Shown piece after piece: positions 16,685-26,259 of a stretch of 64,000 nucleotides of DNA (the stretch's first letter is position 1; each line of letters begins with the position of its first letter). Origin of the DNA: Pedobacter ginsengisoli. GTDB lineage: Bacteria; Bacteroidota; Bacteroidia; Sphingobacteriales; Sphingobacteriaceae. The notes under the pieces are model-generated. The model was not told the DNA's origin and did not search any database. It saw only the letters and a list, made by a program, of their open reading frames with translations. The position numbers and the translations under genes were made by a program. The DNA lies in the NCBI RefSeq assembly GCF_002736205.1, contig NZ_CP024091.1:4213555-4277554 (forward strand), in the 5' to 3' direction.

Positions 16685-16715
16685 TTTGACTATTGAAATA
16701 TATATAGTAATTTTG
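16685..16715 (+). promoter_or_regulatory. Predicted promoter of metK
   Basis: TTTG at 16685-16688 and TAATTTTG at 16708-16715 are separated by 19 bases, a full match to the Bacteroidota consensus. Transcription would start around 16721, directly at the riboswitch. Confidence 0.7.
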
Positions 16716-16720
16716 CAGCG

Positions 16721-16793
16721 TTAAAGTGGACTGATTTGCGATGCTATTTAAAGAATAGCTGGATTGCAACCACGTAAAAAAAAGTGCTAACCA
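16721..16793 (+). ncRNA. SAM-II riboswitch (SAM_alpha type) in the metK leader
   Basis: The leader carries the SAM-II signature in order. GTGG at 16726-16729 is followed by GATTTG, then TTGCAACCACGT at 16764-16775, an A-rich strand, and GTGCTAA at 16784-16790. GTGG pairs with CCAC (16770-16773) to form P1; the A-rich strand plus GCTAA would form the pseudoknot. An extra small hairpin (GCTATT 16743-16748 / AATAGC 16754-16759) sits inside the P1 loop. SAM-II binds S-adenosylmethionine and lowers expression, which suits metK, the enzyme making SAM. No covariance search was run. Confidence 0.85.
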
Positions 16794-16879
16794 TATTATA
16801 CACTTCATTTTACAGCCTGTTCTGCAGGATCTGACTCCCTTTTATATAATTGTTTAAAATTAAATTTTAATTATTTAAA

Positions 16880-18130
16880 ATGTCGTATTTATTTACATCT
16901 GAATCAGTTTCTGAAGGCCATCCGGATAAAGTTGCAGATCAAATCTCAGACGCACTTATTGACAACTTTTTAGCGTTCGATTCAGAGTCAAAAGTGGCCT
17001 GCGAAACTTTGGTTACCACAGGTCAGGTTATTTTAGCTGGCGAGGTGAAATCACAAACCTATCTTGATGTACAACAAATTGCCAGAGATGTAATCAAAAA
17101 AATTGGCTACACAAAAAGCGAATACATGTTTGAGGCTAACTCATGCGGTATTCTTTCCGCAATTCACGAACAGTCGCAGGATATAAATCAAGGTGTTGAC
17201 AGAAGCAACAAAGAAGAACAAGGTGCTGGCGATCAGGGTATGATGTTTGGCTATGCAACCAACGAAACAGAAAACTATATGCCTTTGGCACTAGATCTTT
17301 CACATACTCTTTTACAGGAATTAGCTCTGTTAAGAAGAGAAAATAATGAAATTACCTATCTGCGTCCTGATGCTAAATCACAAGTGACTTTAGAATATGC
17401 CGACAACAACAAGCCTGTTCGTATTGATGCTATAGTGATTTCAACTCAGCATGATGATTTTGATGAAGAAGCCAAAATGCTTGCTAAAATCAAAAAAGAC
17501 CTTGTTGATATTCTTGTCCCACGCATTATTGCCAAATACCCACAATATGCGCACCTATTTAATGATAAAATAGAGTATCATATTAATCCAACCGGGAAAT
17601 TTGTTATTGGTGGCCCGCATGGCGATACAGGCTTAACAGGCCGTAAAATTATTGTAGATACTTACGGAGGTAAAGGAGCTCATGGAGGCGGTGCTTTCTC
17701 TGGAAAAGACCCCAGTAAAGTAGATAGAAGTGCTGCCTATGCAACCCGTCACATCGCTAAGAATCTTGTTGCTGCAGGTGTTGCCGAAGAAATTTTAGTT
17801 CAGGTAAGCTACGCCATTGGAGTTGCAAAACCTATGGGTATTTACATCAATACTTATGGAACAGGTAAAGTAAACAAAACTGACGGAGAAATTGCCAGAA
17901 TAGTTGAAGGTATATTCGATATGCGTCCTTACTTTATAGAGCAACGCTTAAAATTAAGAAATCCAATTTATAGTGAAACTGCAGCTTATGGCCATATGGG
18001 TCGTACGCCTGAAACAGTTACCAAAACTTTTAAAAGTCCTGGAGGTGAAGAAAAAACTGTTACTGTTGAATTGTTTACATGGGAGAAATTAGACTTTGTA
18101 GATAAAGTAAAAGCAGCTTTTTCATTGTAA
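16880..18130 (+). CDS. metK: S-adenosylmethionine synthetase
   Basis: The 416-residue protein contains the MAT signatures: SVSEGHPDKVADQISDA at the N-terminus, GAGDQGMMFGYA (about residue 115) and GGGAFSGKDPSKVDRSAAY (about residue 272). It makes S-adenosylmethionine from ATP and methionine in the cytoplasm. A promoter and a SAM-II riboswitch precede it, with about 87 bases between aptamer and start codon, so feedback repression by its own product is likely. A strong terminator follows at 18155-18189. Confidence 0.98.
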   Translation: MSYLFTSESVSEGHPDKVADQISDALIDNFLAFDSESKVACETLVTTGQVILAGEVKSQTYLDVQQIARDVIKKIGYTKSEYMFEANSCGILSAIHEQSQDINQGVDRSNKEEQGAGDQGMMFGYATNETENYMPLALDLSHTLLQELALLRRENNEITYLRPDAKSQVTLEYADNNKPVRIDAIVISTQHDDFDEEAKMLAKIKKDLVDILVPRIIAKYPQYAHLFNDKIEYHINPTGKFVIGGPHGDTGLTGRKIIVDTYGGKGAHGGGAFSGKDPSKVDRSAAYATRHIAKNLVAAGVAEEILVQVSYAIGVAKPMGIYINTYGTGKVNKTDGEIARIVEGIFDMRPYFIEQRLKLRNPIYSETAAYGHMGRTPETVTKTFKSPGGEEKTVTVELFTWEKLDFVDKVKAAFSL

Positions 18131-18154
18131 GCTTAAGAAATAATTAAAATTCAT

Positions 18155-18189
18155 AAAAAGGGTGTATCATAACAATGATCACCCTTTTT
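18155..18189 (+). terminator. Intrinsic terminator of metK
   Basis: A long stem, AAAAAGGGTG paired with CACCCTTTTT, is extended by ATCAT/ATGAT with one unpaired T. The loop is AACA, and a T-rich tract closes it. It begins 24 bp after the metK stop. Confidence 0.88.
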
Positions 18190-18283
18190 GCATTTTACAA
18201 GCCTTGCAATAGCATGCCTAAATGCAAAAAGGAAAACCATTTGTAAAGGGTATTGTTGTATTTATACAAAAACACTACTTATT

Positions 18284-18631
18284 ATGGAACATCCAATAGA
18301 AATGAATACCCTTAGCCAGGTTTTAGAAAAATTAAGACTTAAAGGTTTGGATAACGAAATAAAAATGACAGACCATGGCAAGATGCAAGGCATTGGAATT
18401 AACAAAATTTATAATCCTGAAGACCTAACAATAATTAAAACTTATCGATTTGAAGGCGACTCCGACCCTGCCGATAATTCTGTGCTCTATTTACTAGAAG
18501 ACAAAGACAAACAGATTGGCTATATTCTTGACGCTTATGGAATGTATAGCTCTCAGGAAAATACCGGTTTTGACGACTTTTTAAAGAAAATACCTACCGC
18601 AGACAGAGATATGCAAGAGCTTTTCGGCTAG
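18284..18631 (+). CDS. Conserved small protein, unknown function
   Basis: The frame is open from 18188, but its first 32 codons overlap the metK terminator and look non-coding. The ATG at 18284 (MEHPIEMNTLSQVLEKLRLK) gives 115 residues. The protein is acidic and soluble, with segments such as EDLTIIKTYRFEGDSDPADN and GYILDAYGMYSSQENTGFDD. I recall similar small Bacteroidota proteins carrying a doubtful phosphoribosylpyrophosphate-synthetase name. No PRPP-synthetase motif is visible here, so I leave the function open. A terminator follows at 18676-18703. Confidence 0.75.
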   Translation: MEHPIEMNTLSQVLEKLRLKGLDNEIKMTDHGKMQGIGINKIYNPEDLTIIKTYRFEGDSDPADNSVLYLLEDKDKQIGYILDAYGMYSSQENTGFDDFLKKIPTADRDMQELFG

Positions 18632-18675
18632 CCGAATTGCATTTGCTGCCTAACAGAAAAGAATATAACACCAAT

Positions 18676-18703
18676 AAAAAAGCATTATCTCTAATGCTTT
18701 TTT
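18676..18703 (+). terminator. Intrinsic terminator after the 115-residue protein
   Basis: An 11-bp perfect stem (AAAAAGCATTA / TAATGCTTTTT) with loop TCTC ends in a T tract. It lies 44 bp after the stop codon. Confidence 0.85.
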
Positions 18704-18810
18704 ATTTAAGAAGCCATTGTTAATATGCCTAAACGTTTTTAGTAAAAATTATGATACATTAAAATAAAGTCATTATCTTCAAGAAGAATTAAACCAAACT
18801 TCTTAACCAA

Positions 18811-21800
18811 ATGTCTTCTTTAACCTCTAAATTGCACCAGAGCATCATGTTGCTTGGTCTCTTTTCATTTACTTCCTGTGTAAATAATGATAAAAATACA
18901 GACACTGAGGGCAGTAAAAACACACTATTTTCCATACTTTCTTCAAATCAGACTCACATCGATTTCAATAATACCATCATTGAAAACGAAAGGGCAAACA
19001 TTATATCCTATCAGTACTTCTATAATGGAGGGGGTGTAGCAATTGCAGATGTAAATAATGACGGCCTGGAGGATGTATATTTTTCAGGAAACATGACAAA
19101 GGCCAAACTATATCTTAATAAAGGAAACATGCAGTTTGAAGATGTTACAGATAAAGCCGACATAACCGAAGAGGGAACAACCTGGAAAACAGGCGTTACT
19201 ATGGCCGATGTTAATGGAGATGGGAAACCAGACATCTATCAATGTTATTCCGGTGCATTACCTGCAAAGAATAGAACAAATAAATTATATATAAACCAAG
19301 GGAACAACGATCAGGGAATTCCCGTATTTAAAGAGCAAGCTGCAGAATATGGGCTTGCCGATACCGCATATAGCACACAGGCTGTTTTTTTTGATTACGA
19401 CAAAGATAATGACCTTGATATGCTCCTGTTAAACCACAACCCTAAAGTATTTACCACACTCGATGAAACTTCTGCTCCAATAATATTAAAAGAACCCGCA
19501 CCAACCATCCGGATTAAGCTATATAAAAATGAAAATGGAAAATTTAAAGATGTTTCAGATCAGGCAGGCATCTATAATTCATCATTTACATATGGTTTAG
19601 GTGCAGGAGTAAGCGATTTGAATAATGATGGTTATCCGGATATTTACATCTCAAACGATTATTCTGCACCAGATTATTTATATATAAATAATGGAAACGG
19701 CACTTTTACAAATCAAATTCAATCCCAAATTGGCCATACGTCCTTGTATTCAATGGGCAATGATATTGCTGACATTAACAACGATGGCCTATCAGATCTT
19801 TTCACTTTAGATATGCTGCCAGAGGATAATCGAAGACAGAAGTTGCTCTTTTCTCCCGACAATTACGAATATTATGACCTCCGCCTACGTCTTGGCTTCC
19901 ATTACCAGGATATGCGCAACATGCTTCAAATAAATAATGGAAATGGCACATTTAGTGAAACCGCACAATTATCAGGCATTTCCAATACAGATTGGAGCTG
20001 GGCTCCTCTATTTGCAGATTATGATAATGACGGCTGGAAAGATCTTTTTGTATCAAATGGTTATATGAGAGATTATACCAATATGGATTTTCTAAAGTTC
20101 AAAGGAGATTTCCTGCGTACTACCGATCCGGCTCAAATGAGGGAGAATCTGTTAAATTTAATCCATGCAATGCCTGCATCCAATGTTAACAATTACATCT
20201 ACAAGAACAACGGCAACCTTACGTTTACCAACAAAATGGTTGAATGGGGATTAAACACACCATCTAATAGTAATGGGGCCGCTTATGCCGATTTAGATAA
20301 CGATGGCGACCTTGACCTTGTGGTTAACAATATCAATCTTCCGGCATTCATTTATGAAAACAGAACCGACAAGCAAATAAAAAATCAGTTCCTAAAAGTA
20401 AAGCTGCAGGGATCTGGGCAAAACACACAAGGTATTGGTGCAAAAATTTGGATCTACCAGAATAACAAACAGCAGTATCTTGAACAAATGCCATCTCGAG
20501 GCTATCAATCAAGCGTTTCGCCAATTTTACATTTCGGTTTAGGAGAATCTACTTCTATAGACTCTCTTCGTGTAGTTTGGCCAAGTGGAAAACAGGAACT
20601 AATAACAGGCGTAAAGGCAAATCAACAAATACCGCTATTAGAAACAAATGCAAAAACAACTTACAAAGACCCACAGCCTCCTTTGTCTATATTTAAAGAA
20701 ATTAAATCGCCGATTACATTTCAACAGCAAAAAAAATCAACCAACGATTTTAAGCGGCAACCACTGTTAATAAACCCCATGTCATTTTCAGGTCCATGCA
20801 TTGCCAAAGCAGATGTAGATGGAGATGGTTTAGAGGACATTTATGTTGGCGGGACCCAAGGCCAGTCTGGCACACTTTTTATTCAAAAAAAGAACGGCAC
20901 TTTTGTAAAAAAAATCCAGAGAGCCTTTACCAATAGCCTAAAAAGCGAAGACACAGATGCTGTCTTTTTTGATGCCAATGGCGATGGTTTTGCAGATCTT
21001 TATGTATGTGCTGGCGGTTATGACAGTTATATCCCTGACGATTCATCATTGCAAGATCGATTGTACTTAAATGATGGAAAGGGAAATTTCAGACCATCAG
21101 TTAATGCTTTACCTAAAATGCTAAGCAGTAAAAGCTGCGTTCGGGTTACAGACTTTAACCAGGATGGCCACCCCGACCTATTTATAGGCGGAAGAGTAAT
21201 TCCTGGCCGCTATCCGGAAACACCATCAAGTTATCTACTAATTAACGATGGAAAAGGAAACTTTAAAGATCAGATTAAAGCTGTTGCCCCAAATTTGCAA
21301 AAAGCAGGAATGATTACCGATGCCGCATGGGTAGATTTAAACGGCGACAAAAAAGAGGATCTGATTGTTGTTGGAGAATGGATGCCAATTACCGTCCTCA
21401 TTAATACAAATGGCAAGCTGACAGATAAAACTAAAGATTATTTTGAGAAACCTTTGGCTGGCTGGTGGAACAAACTACTAGTAGAGGACTTAAACAATGA
21501 CGGTGTTCCGGATATAGTAATTGGAAACACCGGATTAAACACTCAATGCAAAGCAACCGAAAAGGAACCTGCTGAAATGTTCTACAAAGATTTTGATGAT
21601 AATGGATCGGTTGACCCTATATTATGTTTTTACATCCAGGGAAAAAGCTATCCTTATGTAACCAGAGATGAGATGCTAGATCAGATGAGCATTATGCGCA
21701 CACGCTTTCCGGATTATAAAAGCTATGCAGATGCATCAATGAAAGAGATATTTACCAAAGAGGAACTAATGGGCGTTTCAAAGCTCCAGGCAACCGATTT

Positions 21801-22152
21801 AAAAACATCGGCTTTTATCAATACCGGAAAAGGTAAATTTAAAGAGTTAAGCTTACCGCAAGAGGTTCAATTCTCGCCAGTATTCACAATTACCGCCTTT
21901 GATTATGATAAGGATGGCAATAAAGACTTGTTACTGTGTGGCAACATTAGTCATTCACGCCTCAGATTTGGAAAATACGACGCTAATTATGGAACCCTAC
22001 TTAAAGGCAATGGCAAAGGTAGCTTTACATACATCCCTCAACAACAATCAGGTTTTAGTTTAAAAGGAGATGTTAGAAGCGTAGTGCAAACAAGCAACAC
22101 TTTAATATTTGGCATTAACCAGGAAAGTATGAAAGCTTATAAACTGAGATAA
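18811..22152 (+). CDS. FG-GAP/VCBS repeat lipoprotein with ASPIC/UnbV domain
   Basis: This 1113-residue protein has a lipoprotein-type signal ending in FSFTSC (Cys 23). Many FG-GAP/VCBS repeats follow, with calcium-loop motifs such as DVNNDGLEDVYFSG, DVNGDGKPDIYQC, DLNNDGYPDIYISND and DYDNDGWKDLFVSNG. An ASPIC/UnbV-like segment lies mid-protein (IGAKIWIYQNN, then SIDSLRVVWPSGKQE), and a second repeat set follows. Such repeats form beta-propellers; in Bacteroidota these proteins are often encoded near SusC/SusD genes and may bind surface polymers. Its stop lies 4 bp from the stop of the convergent TonB-dependent receptor. The substrate is unknown. Confidence 0.9.
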   Translation: MSSLTSKLHQSIMLLGLFSFTSCVNNDKNTDTEGSKNTLFSILSSNQTHIDFNNTIIENERANIISYQYFYNGGGVAIADVNNDGLEDVYFSGNMTKAKLYLNKGNMQFEDVTDKADITEEGTTWKTGVTMADVNGDGKPDIYQCYSGALPAKNRTNKLYINQGNNDQGIPVFKEQAAEYGLADTAYSTQAVFFDYDKDNDLDMLLLNHNPKVFTTLDETSAPIILKEPAPTIRIKLYKNENGKFKDVSDQAGIYNSSFTYGLGAGVSDLNNDGYPDIYISNDYSAPDYLYINNGNGTFTNQIQSQIGHTSLYSMGNDIADINNDGLSDLFTLDMLPEDNRRQKLLFSPDNYEYYDLRLRLGFHYQDMRNMLQINNGNGTFSETAQLSGISNTDWSWAPLFADYDNDGWKDLFVSNGYMRDYTNMDFLKFKGDFLRTTDPAQMRENLLNLIHAMPASNVNNYIYKNNGNLTFTNKMVEWGLNTPSNSNGAAYADLDNDGDLDLVVNNINLPAFIYENRTDKQIKNQFLKVKLQGSGQNTQGIGAKIWIYQNNKQQYLEQMPSRGYQSSVSPILHFGLGESTSIDSLRVVWPSGKQELITGVKANQQIPLLETNAKTTYKDPQPPLSIFKEIKSPITFQQQKKSTNDFKRQPLLINPMSFSGPCIAKADVDGDGLEDIYVGGTQGQSGTLFIQKKNGTFVKKIQRAFTNSLKSEDTDAVFFDANGDGFADLYVCAGGYDSYIPDDSSLQDRLYLNDGKGNFRPSVNALPKMLSSKSCVRVTDFNQDGHPDLFIGGRVIPGRYPETPSSYLLINDGKGNFKDQIKAVAPNLQKAGMITDAAWVDLNGDKKEDLIVVGEWMPITVLINTNGKLTDKTKDYFEKPLAGWWNKLLVEDLNNDGVPDIVIGNTGLNTQCKATEKEPAEMFYKDFDDNGSVDPILCFYIQGKSYPYVTRDEMLDQMSIMRTRFPDYKSYADASMKEIFTKEELMGVSKLQATDLKTSAFINTGKGKFKELSLPQEVQFSPVFTITAFDYDKDGNKDLLLCGNISHSRLRFGKYDANYGTLLKGNGKGSFTYIPQQQSGFSLKGDVRSVVQTSNTLIFGINQESMKAYKLR

Positions 22153-22156
22153 AGCT

Positions 22157-24339
22157 TTACAAGTTCAATGATACAGTAGCGGAAAACGTTCTACCGTCAG
22201 ACGGCCAGATGCCTGGTCCCGGATAAAACTGCGGGCGTTTGGTAAAATAATGTTTATCAAACGCATTGCTCACATTAAGCCCAATACGCAAGTAATTGGT
22301 AAGTCCAATAGTGGCACTGGCATCAAATAAGTTATAGGAAGGTGCAATACCAACAGTTCCGGTCGCATTTGGTGCCACAGCATTTAGGGCATCAGCAAAT
22401 GAGCTGGCGGTATAACTATGCAGAATGCTCAGACTATAGCGCTTAACTTTTAAAGTAGCCCCATTCCTGGAAGTCCATTCCGGCACACTTTCTACTTTAT
22501 CCCCATCAATAGAAACAGTTGTTTTGGCATTAGCATCCCTAATACTGGCATTTTGGTAGCGGGCATTCATATAAGCAGTTGCTGTATATAAAGAGAAGCT
22601 AGCTGTTTTACTCAGCGGAAAATCTGCCTGAGTAAAAAGTTCAACTCCTTTAGTTCTTGAATCCCCAATATTTGTACGATAAATGATCTCCTGATTATTA
22701 GAATTCATCTGCGAAACAGTACCCATGCGGTTATTGTATTGCAGTTGGAAATAGCTCACATCCCAGTTCAAAAACTGCCAGTTACCCCTAAAACCAGCTT
22801 CCAGATTATATCCTCTGGCATCCTTTAAATTCTTGTCGGTAAGCTCAAAGGTAGATCCAGGGATAATGTCCTTAAAAATCACCGGACGGTAAGCCTGCGA
22901 CCAGCCTGCATATAGGTTCATGGCTTTAGTCAATTCATACTGCCCACTAACCCCAAACAAAGGATACTCATGTTTAATGTTATTAGGAATATCACCGGTA
23001 GGATAATTATTAATCACCCCGGTCATATCTGTCTTGCCCAGCTCAAACCTTACTCCGGTATTTACAGAAAGACGGGGCAACAACACCCACCGATTCTCGG
23101 CAAAAAAAGCAACATTATTAGTTTTTAGATGCATATCTCTGCCAAAGTCTGGGGTAACCAGCGAAAGGTCAAAATCTGTCCCCGTGGTTCCCTTACCCTG
23201 TTGCTGGCGATGCAGGTCATTGTTCATATATTGCACCCCCGCAGCAAGGTTGCTGGTCAAGCCCAAAAGTGAGTACGATTGTAATAAACGCAGCTCATTG
23301 GTAAAACTCTTGAAATGATCAACATCAACCTGCCTGTTAGCATATTGAAGCGTAGTAGGGTCAATTGCATCTATTATATTGGCCAACTTATCAAACATCA
23401 CACTATTTCTAACTCCAATTACTGCAGAAGAAGTGAATTTCAACCGTGTAGATTCACCCATCTTCCAGTCTAAAGTAAGAGAGGGAATATTGATCTCAGG
23501 GTTGTAATAATTACGCGAACGCGTAGAAGAACGCGGATCCGCCTTAAACATCTCATCGGTCAATTGCCCTGCAAGGTGAATCACATAATTAGAGCGTGTC
23601 CATTCTGCCTTAAGTTCAATATTGGGCGTGAATTCATAAAATAAGGAAATGTTTTGCGCATCATATTTTGAGTCACTGTTCTTACGATACCCAGCATCTG
23701 CTTTTTTATTGAACCAGGCATAATACTTAAACTTGCCCTTTGTACCGCTGATGGAGTTAAAGGAACTGAGTAAACCATATGACCCCGCAGTATTGATGCT
23801 TTGAAAAGCTAAAGCAGAAGAATCGGGTTTCTTACTCACATAGTTAAGCAATCCGCCAAATTGCCCGCCATATTGCAGGGAGGCGGTGCCTCTTACCAGC
23901 TCAATCCGCTCTACCGCTTCTAATGGGATATTATAATGACGGCCGGATAGCCATACATATCTGAATTGGTGAGCACCCCATCTTTGCGAATATTAAACTC
24001 CCATCCACGATGAGGGTCAAGGCCCCGGGTAGAGATATTGGTTTGGTTCCCGGTTCCATCCATATCATAAACAAAGATGCCTGGTATTTTAGAAAAGACC
24101 TGGCGACCGTATTTCTCTGCCAGGCCCAAATCCTTATTGGTAAGCTCAATCACCTCACTTTTCTTTCCCAAGAAAATATAGGTGCCAGCTATAGAATCCA
24201 GTCGCTTAATATCACGCTGTTTACTTATGCTATTGATGTTAACTTCTTTGAGTTTTTTGGCTTCCTCACTACTAATATTTTGCGCGAGAGCCGCTGAACT
24301 TAAAAATGTTGTAAGCGCGATGATGTAGATTTGTTTCAT
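22157..24339 (-). pseudogene. FecA-like TonB-dependent receptor, single-base frameshift
   Basis: Two minus-strand frames join into one receptor. The N-terminal part (24339 to about 23941) has a signal peptide ending in SSAALAQ and a plug domain through DGVLTNSDMYGYPA. It then shifts and stops within five codons. The frame resumes with HYNIPLEAVERIELVRGTAS from 23938, runs through the 22-strand barrel region and ends at GRTFSATVSLNL. Between GCC (23941-23943) and CAT (23936-23938) only two bases remain, so one base is missing. Repairing it gives about 727 residues, a normal length. It may be a real disruption or a sequence error. The likely substrate is an iron chelate (inference). Confidence 0.85.
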
Positions 24340-24404
24340 TAAGGTTTATTTGGTTAACACTAATGTAAAAAATCTGCCCCTCTAAAAAAAGCTATCCTAA
24401 CATA

Positions 24405-25601
24405 TTACCATTTAATCTTCCTTCTATTTACATTTATCAACTTAGTATCCTTGTTGTATGCTAAAGAAAAATCAGGATTATTTATACTCACTGAGGCTAT
24501 AGATTTATCGGATTTTACTATCAACGACAAGTCGTACCATGATATGTTTTTATTGAGAACTGTAGAATAGTCTAAAGTAATAACTAATGTATTAGCACTT
24601 ACAAGTTGAGTTTTAGTTACGTGATCTTTAATATAGGCATATTCTAAAAACTCTCTCAGACTACAAAATATTAAGTTATCTTTAGATTTAAGCGCAATAT
24701 TATCAATCCAGTCATTGAAACCGCGAACAGCCTCCTCATCTTTAATTCCATGTGTTCCAATTTCAAAAAAATCGAAGGAATTGCCAGAAAGCAAATCATT
24801 TGAAAGCTCCCATTGAGCTCCGCCACTTGACCAGTCATCTGTAAATGCCCTTCTAATTGCCAGGTAGTTAAATGGCTTTATATCATTTAATTTAGCTTTT
24901 GGGCTATATTTACCAATTTGAGTAAATTTATCAAATGTCCCCTGAGATCCACCACCTATATACCCAAAGTCTGCCGCTGCCGTCTGGAAACCCGTGTAAT
25001 TACTTGGAACAATAAGTGTATTTATTTTATACCCTTGCTTTTCCAATATCAGTGCATCTAAATCTTTTATGTTCTTTTCTCTATCCTTTCCATTATTAAA
25101 GTTTCCTGTTTCTTCATGGTAATACGAATGGTTCATTATATCCATTCCTTTAAGAATTAATGGCAATCTTTGTCCATAGGTAGCCGCATATCCCGTATAC
25201 AGACCCATTTCTTTGCCGTTATATTGATTTTTACCATTAACCGCCAACCCCAAACTATAATTCTTATTGTTCCCACATCCGTCTGTATAGAATGTTTTCG
25301 ATAGTTTTTCATAAGCTGTCACTACAGTTAATGCAGCATCATCAAACTCCATCAGAATCGCTTTGCTCTTATTATATTTCAAACTTGGTATTAATGCATC
25401 CGCAGATGTAGGATTCCCATTAAAAACAACCTTAATTTCTAACTTTCCTGTAAATGGAGGCAATACAGGGCCTTCGGGTATCGCTGGTTCTTCTTTTTCT
25501 TTAGTTTCTTCTTTTGGTAGCTTTTGCTGAATCTTCTTTGTGCATGAGAAGATTAACACAGAACAGAGTGCAATTAGAGTGAGGATTAATTTTTTCTTCA
25601 T
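24405..25601 (-). CDS. Polysaccharide-deacetylase-like lipoprotein
   Basis: The 398-residue protein has a lipoprotein signal with lipobox LIFSC (Cys 20) and a Lys/Glu/Pro-rich linker. The core resembles a NodB/CE4 fold: AILMEFDDAA (motif with the Asp pair, about residue 85), MNHSYYHEE (metal-binding His pair, about residue 156), TLIVPSNYTGF, and a late FFEIGTHGI. A short beta-rich domain follows. CE4 enzymes remove acetyl groups from polysaccharides; the fit to all five motifs is imperfect, so activity is uncertain. Most of the 658-bp gap upstream holds nothing recognisable. Confidence 0.65.
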   Translation of the reverse strand: MKKKLILTLIALCSVLIFSCTKKIQQKLPKEETKEKEEPAIPEGPVLPPFTGKLEIKVVFNGNPTSADALIPSLKYNKSKAILMEFDDAALTVVTAYEKLSKTFYTDGCGNNKNYSLGLAVNGKNQYNGKEMGLYTGYAATYGQRLPLILKGMDIMNHSYYHEETGNFNNGKDREKNIKDLDALILEKQGYKINTLIVPSNYTGFQTAAADFGYIGGGSQGTFDKFTQIGKYSPKAKLNDIKPFNYLAIRRAFTDDWSSGGAQWELSNDLLSGNSFDFFEIGTHGIKDEEAVRGFNDWIDNIALKSKDNLIFCSLREFLEYAYIKDHVTKTQLVSANTLVITLDYSTVLNKNISWYDLSLIVKSDKSIASVSINNPDFSLAYNKDTKLINVNRRKIKW

Positions 25602-26259
25602 TTAATTGTTTTTACATTATTATTTAGTGCGCGAAACATTTACACTACTCTCAGATTTCGTGCCGACCTGCCTAAGAAAACATGAATAAAGACAACAGAG
25701 GATTTTCTTATACTTTTACATCCTGTTTTGCAGACCATTTAGACAAGGATCTAAACAAAAGGCAACTTTTAACCAAAATATTATAAACTCATTATTAGAT
25801 CTCACCTAAATTACTCCAATTTCCCCAAAAACAGGAGTTTGTTCCCCAAAGCCAAAGTAGGGCTGGTAGAATGCTTAGGTATAAATTAAAATCTTAGCGG
25901 GGTTAAATATTAACCTGATCAGTTTTAATAAAGGCGAAGTAAAGCTTAAAGCACAAGAGGCTTTAAGTAAACTTATGCAGGCTTTGGGTAGGCTTTGCCA
26001 GGCCTAAACATTACTGCTGGATGACATATAAACTAAATCTTAGTGTTATAAGTGTACACACCAACAATATACCTATATAATACGTATGTAACAGATAGCC
26101 TTAGTACGGCGGGTTGGAAATCCTAAGACCTGATACTAGTTTGCTACCAAAAGTATTTTATTAAGAAGAGTGTTCGCAAATGCCCCTATATTTTGTCATA
26201 ACAACACCGGATGCAAAAAAAATATTTAGCTATAAATTTGACTATCAAATAACTACACT
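25602..26259. other. 658-bp gene-poor region
   Basis: I find no gene here. The longest frame that looks protein-like is about 40 codons on the plus strand (about 25890-26007, ending in LSKLMQALGRLCQA), without a good start codon. It is inside a stretch with a 7-base direct repeat GGCTTTG. A -7 box match (TAAATTTG, 26233-26240) for the downstream SDR gene lies at the right end, without a clear -33 partner. No tRNA, riboswitch or insertion-sequence end was recognised. Confidence 0.5.

Noticed and set aside
18188..18283. Longer N-terminus of the 115-residue protein
   Set aside because: It overlaps the metK terminator and has no protein-like composition.
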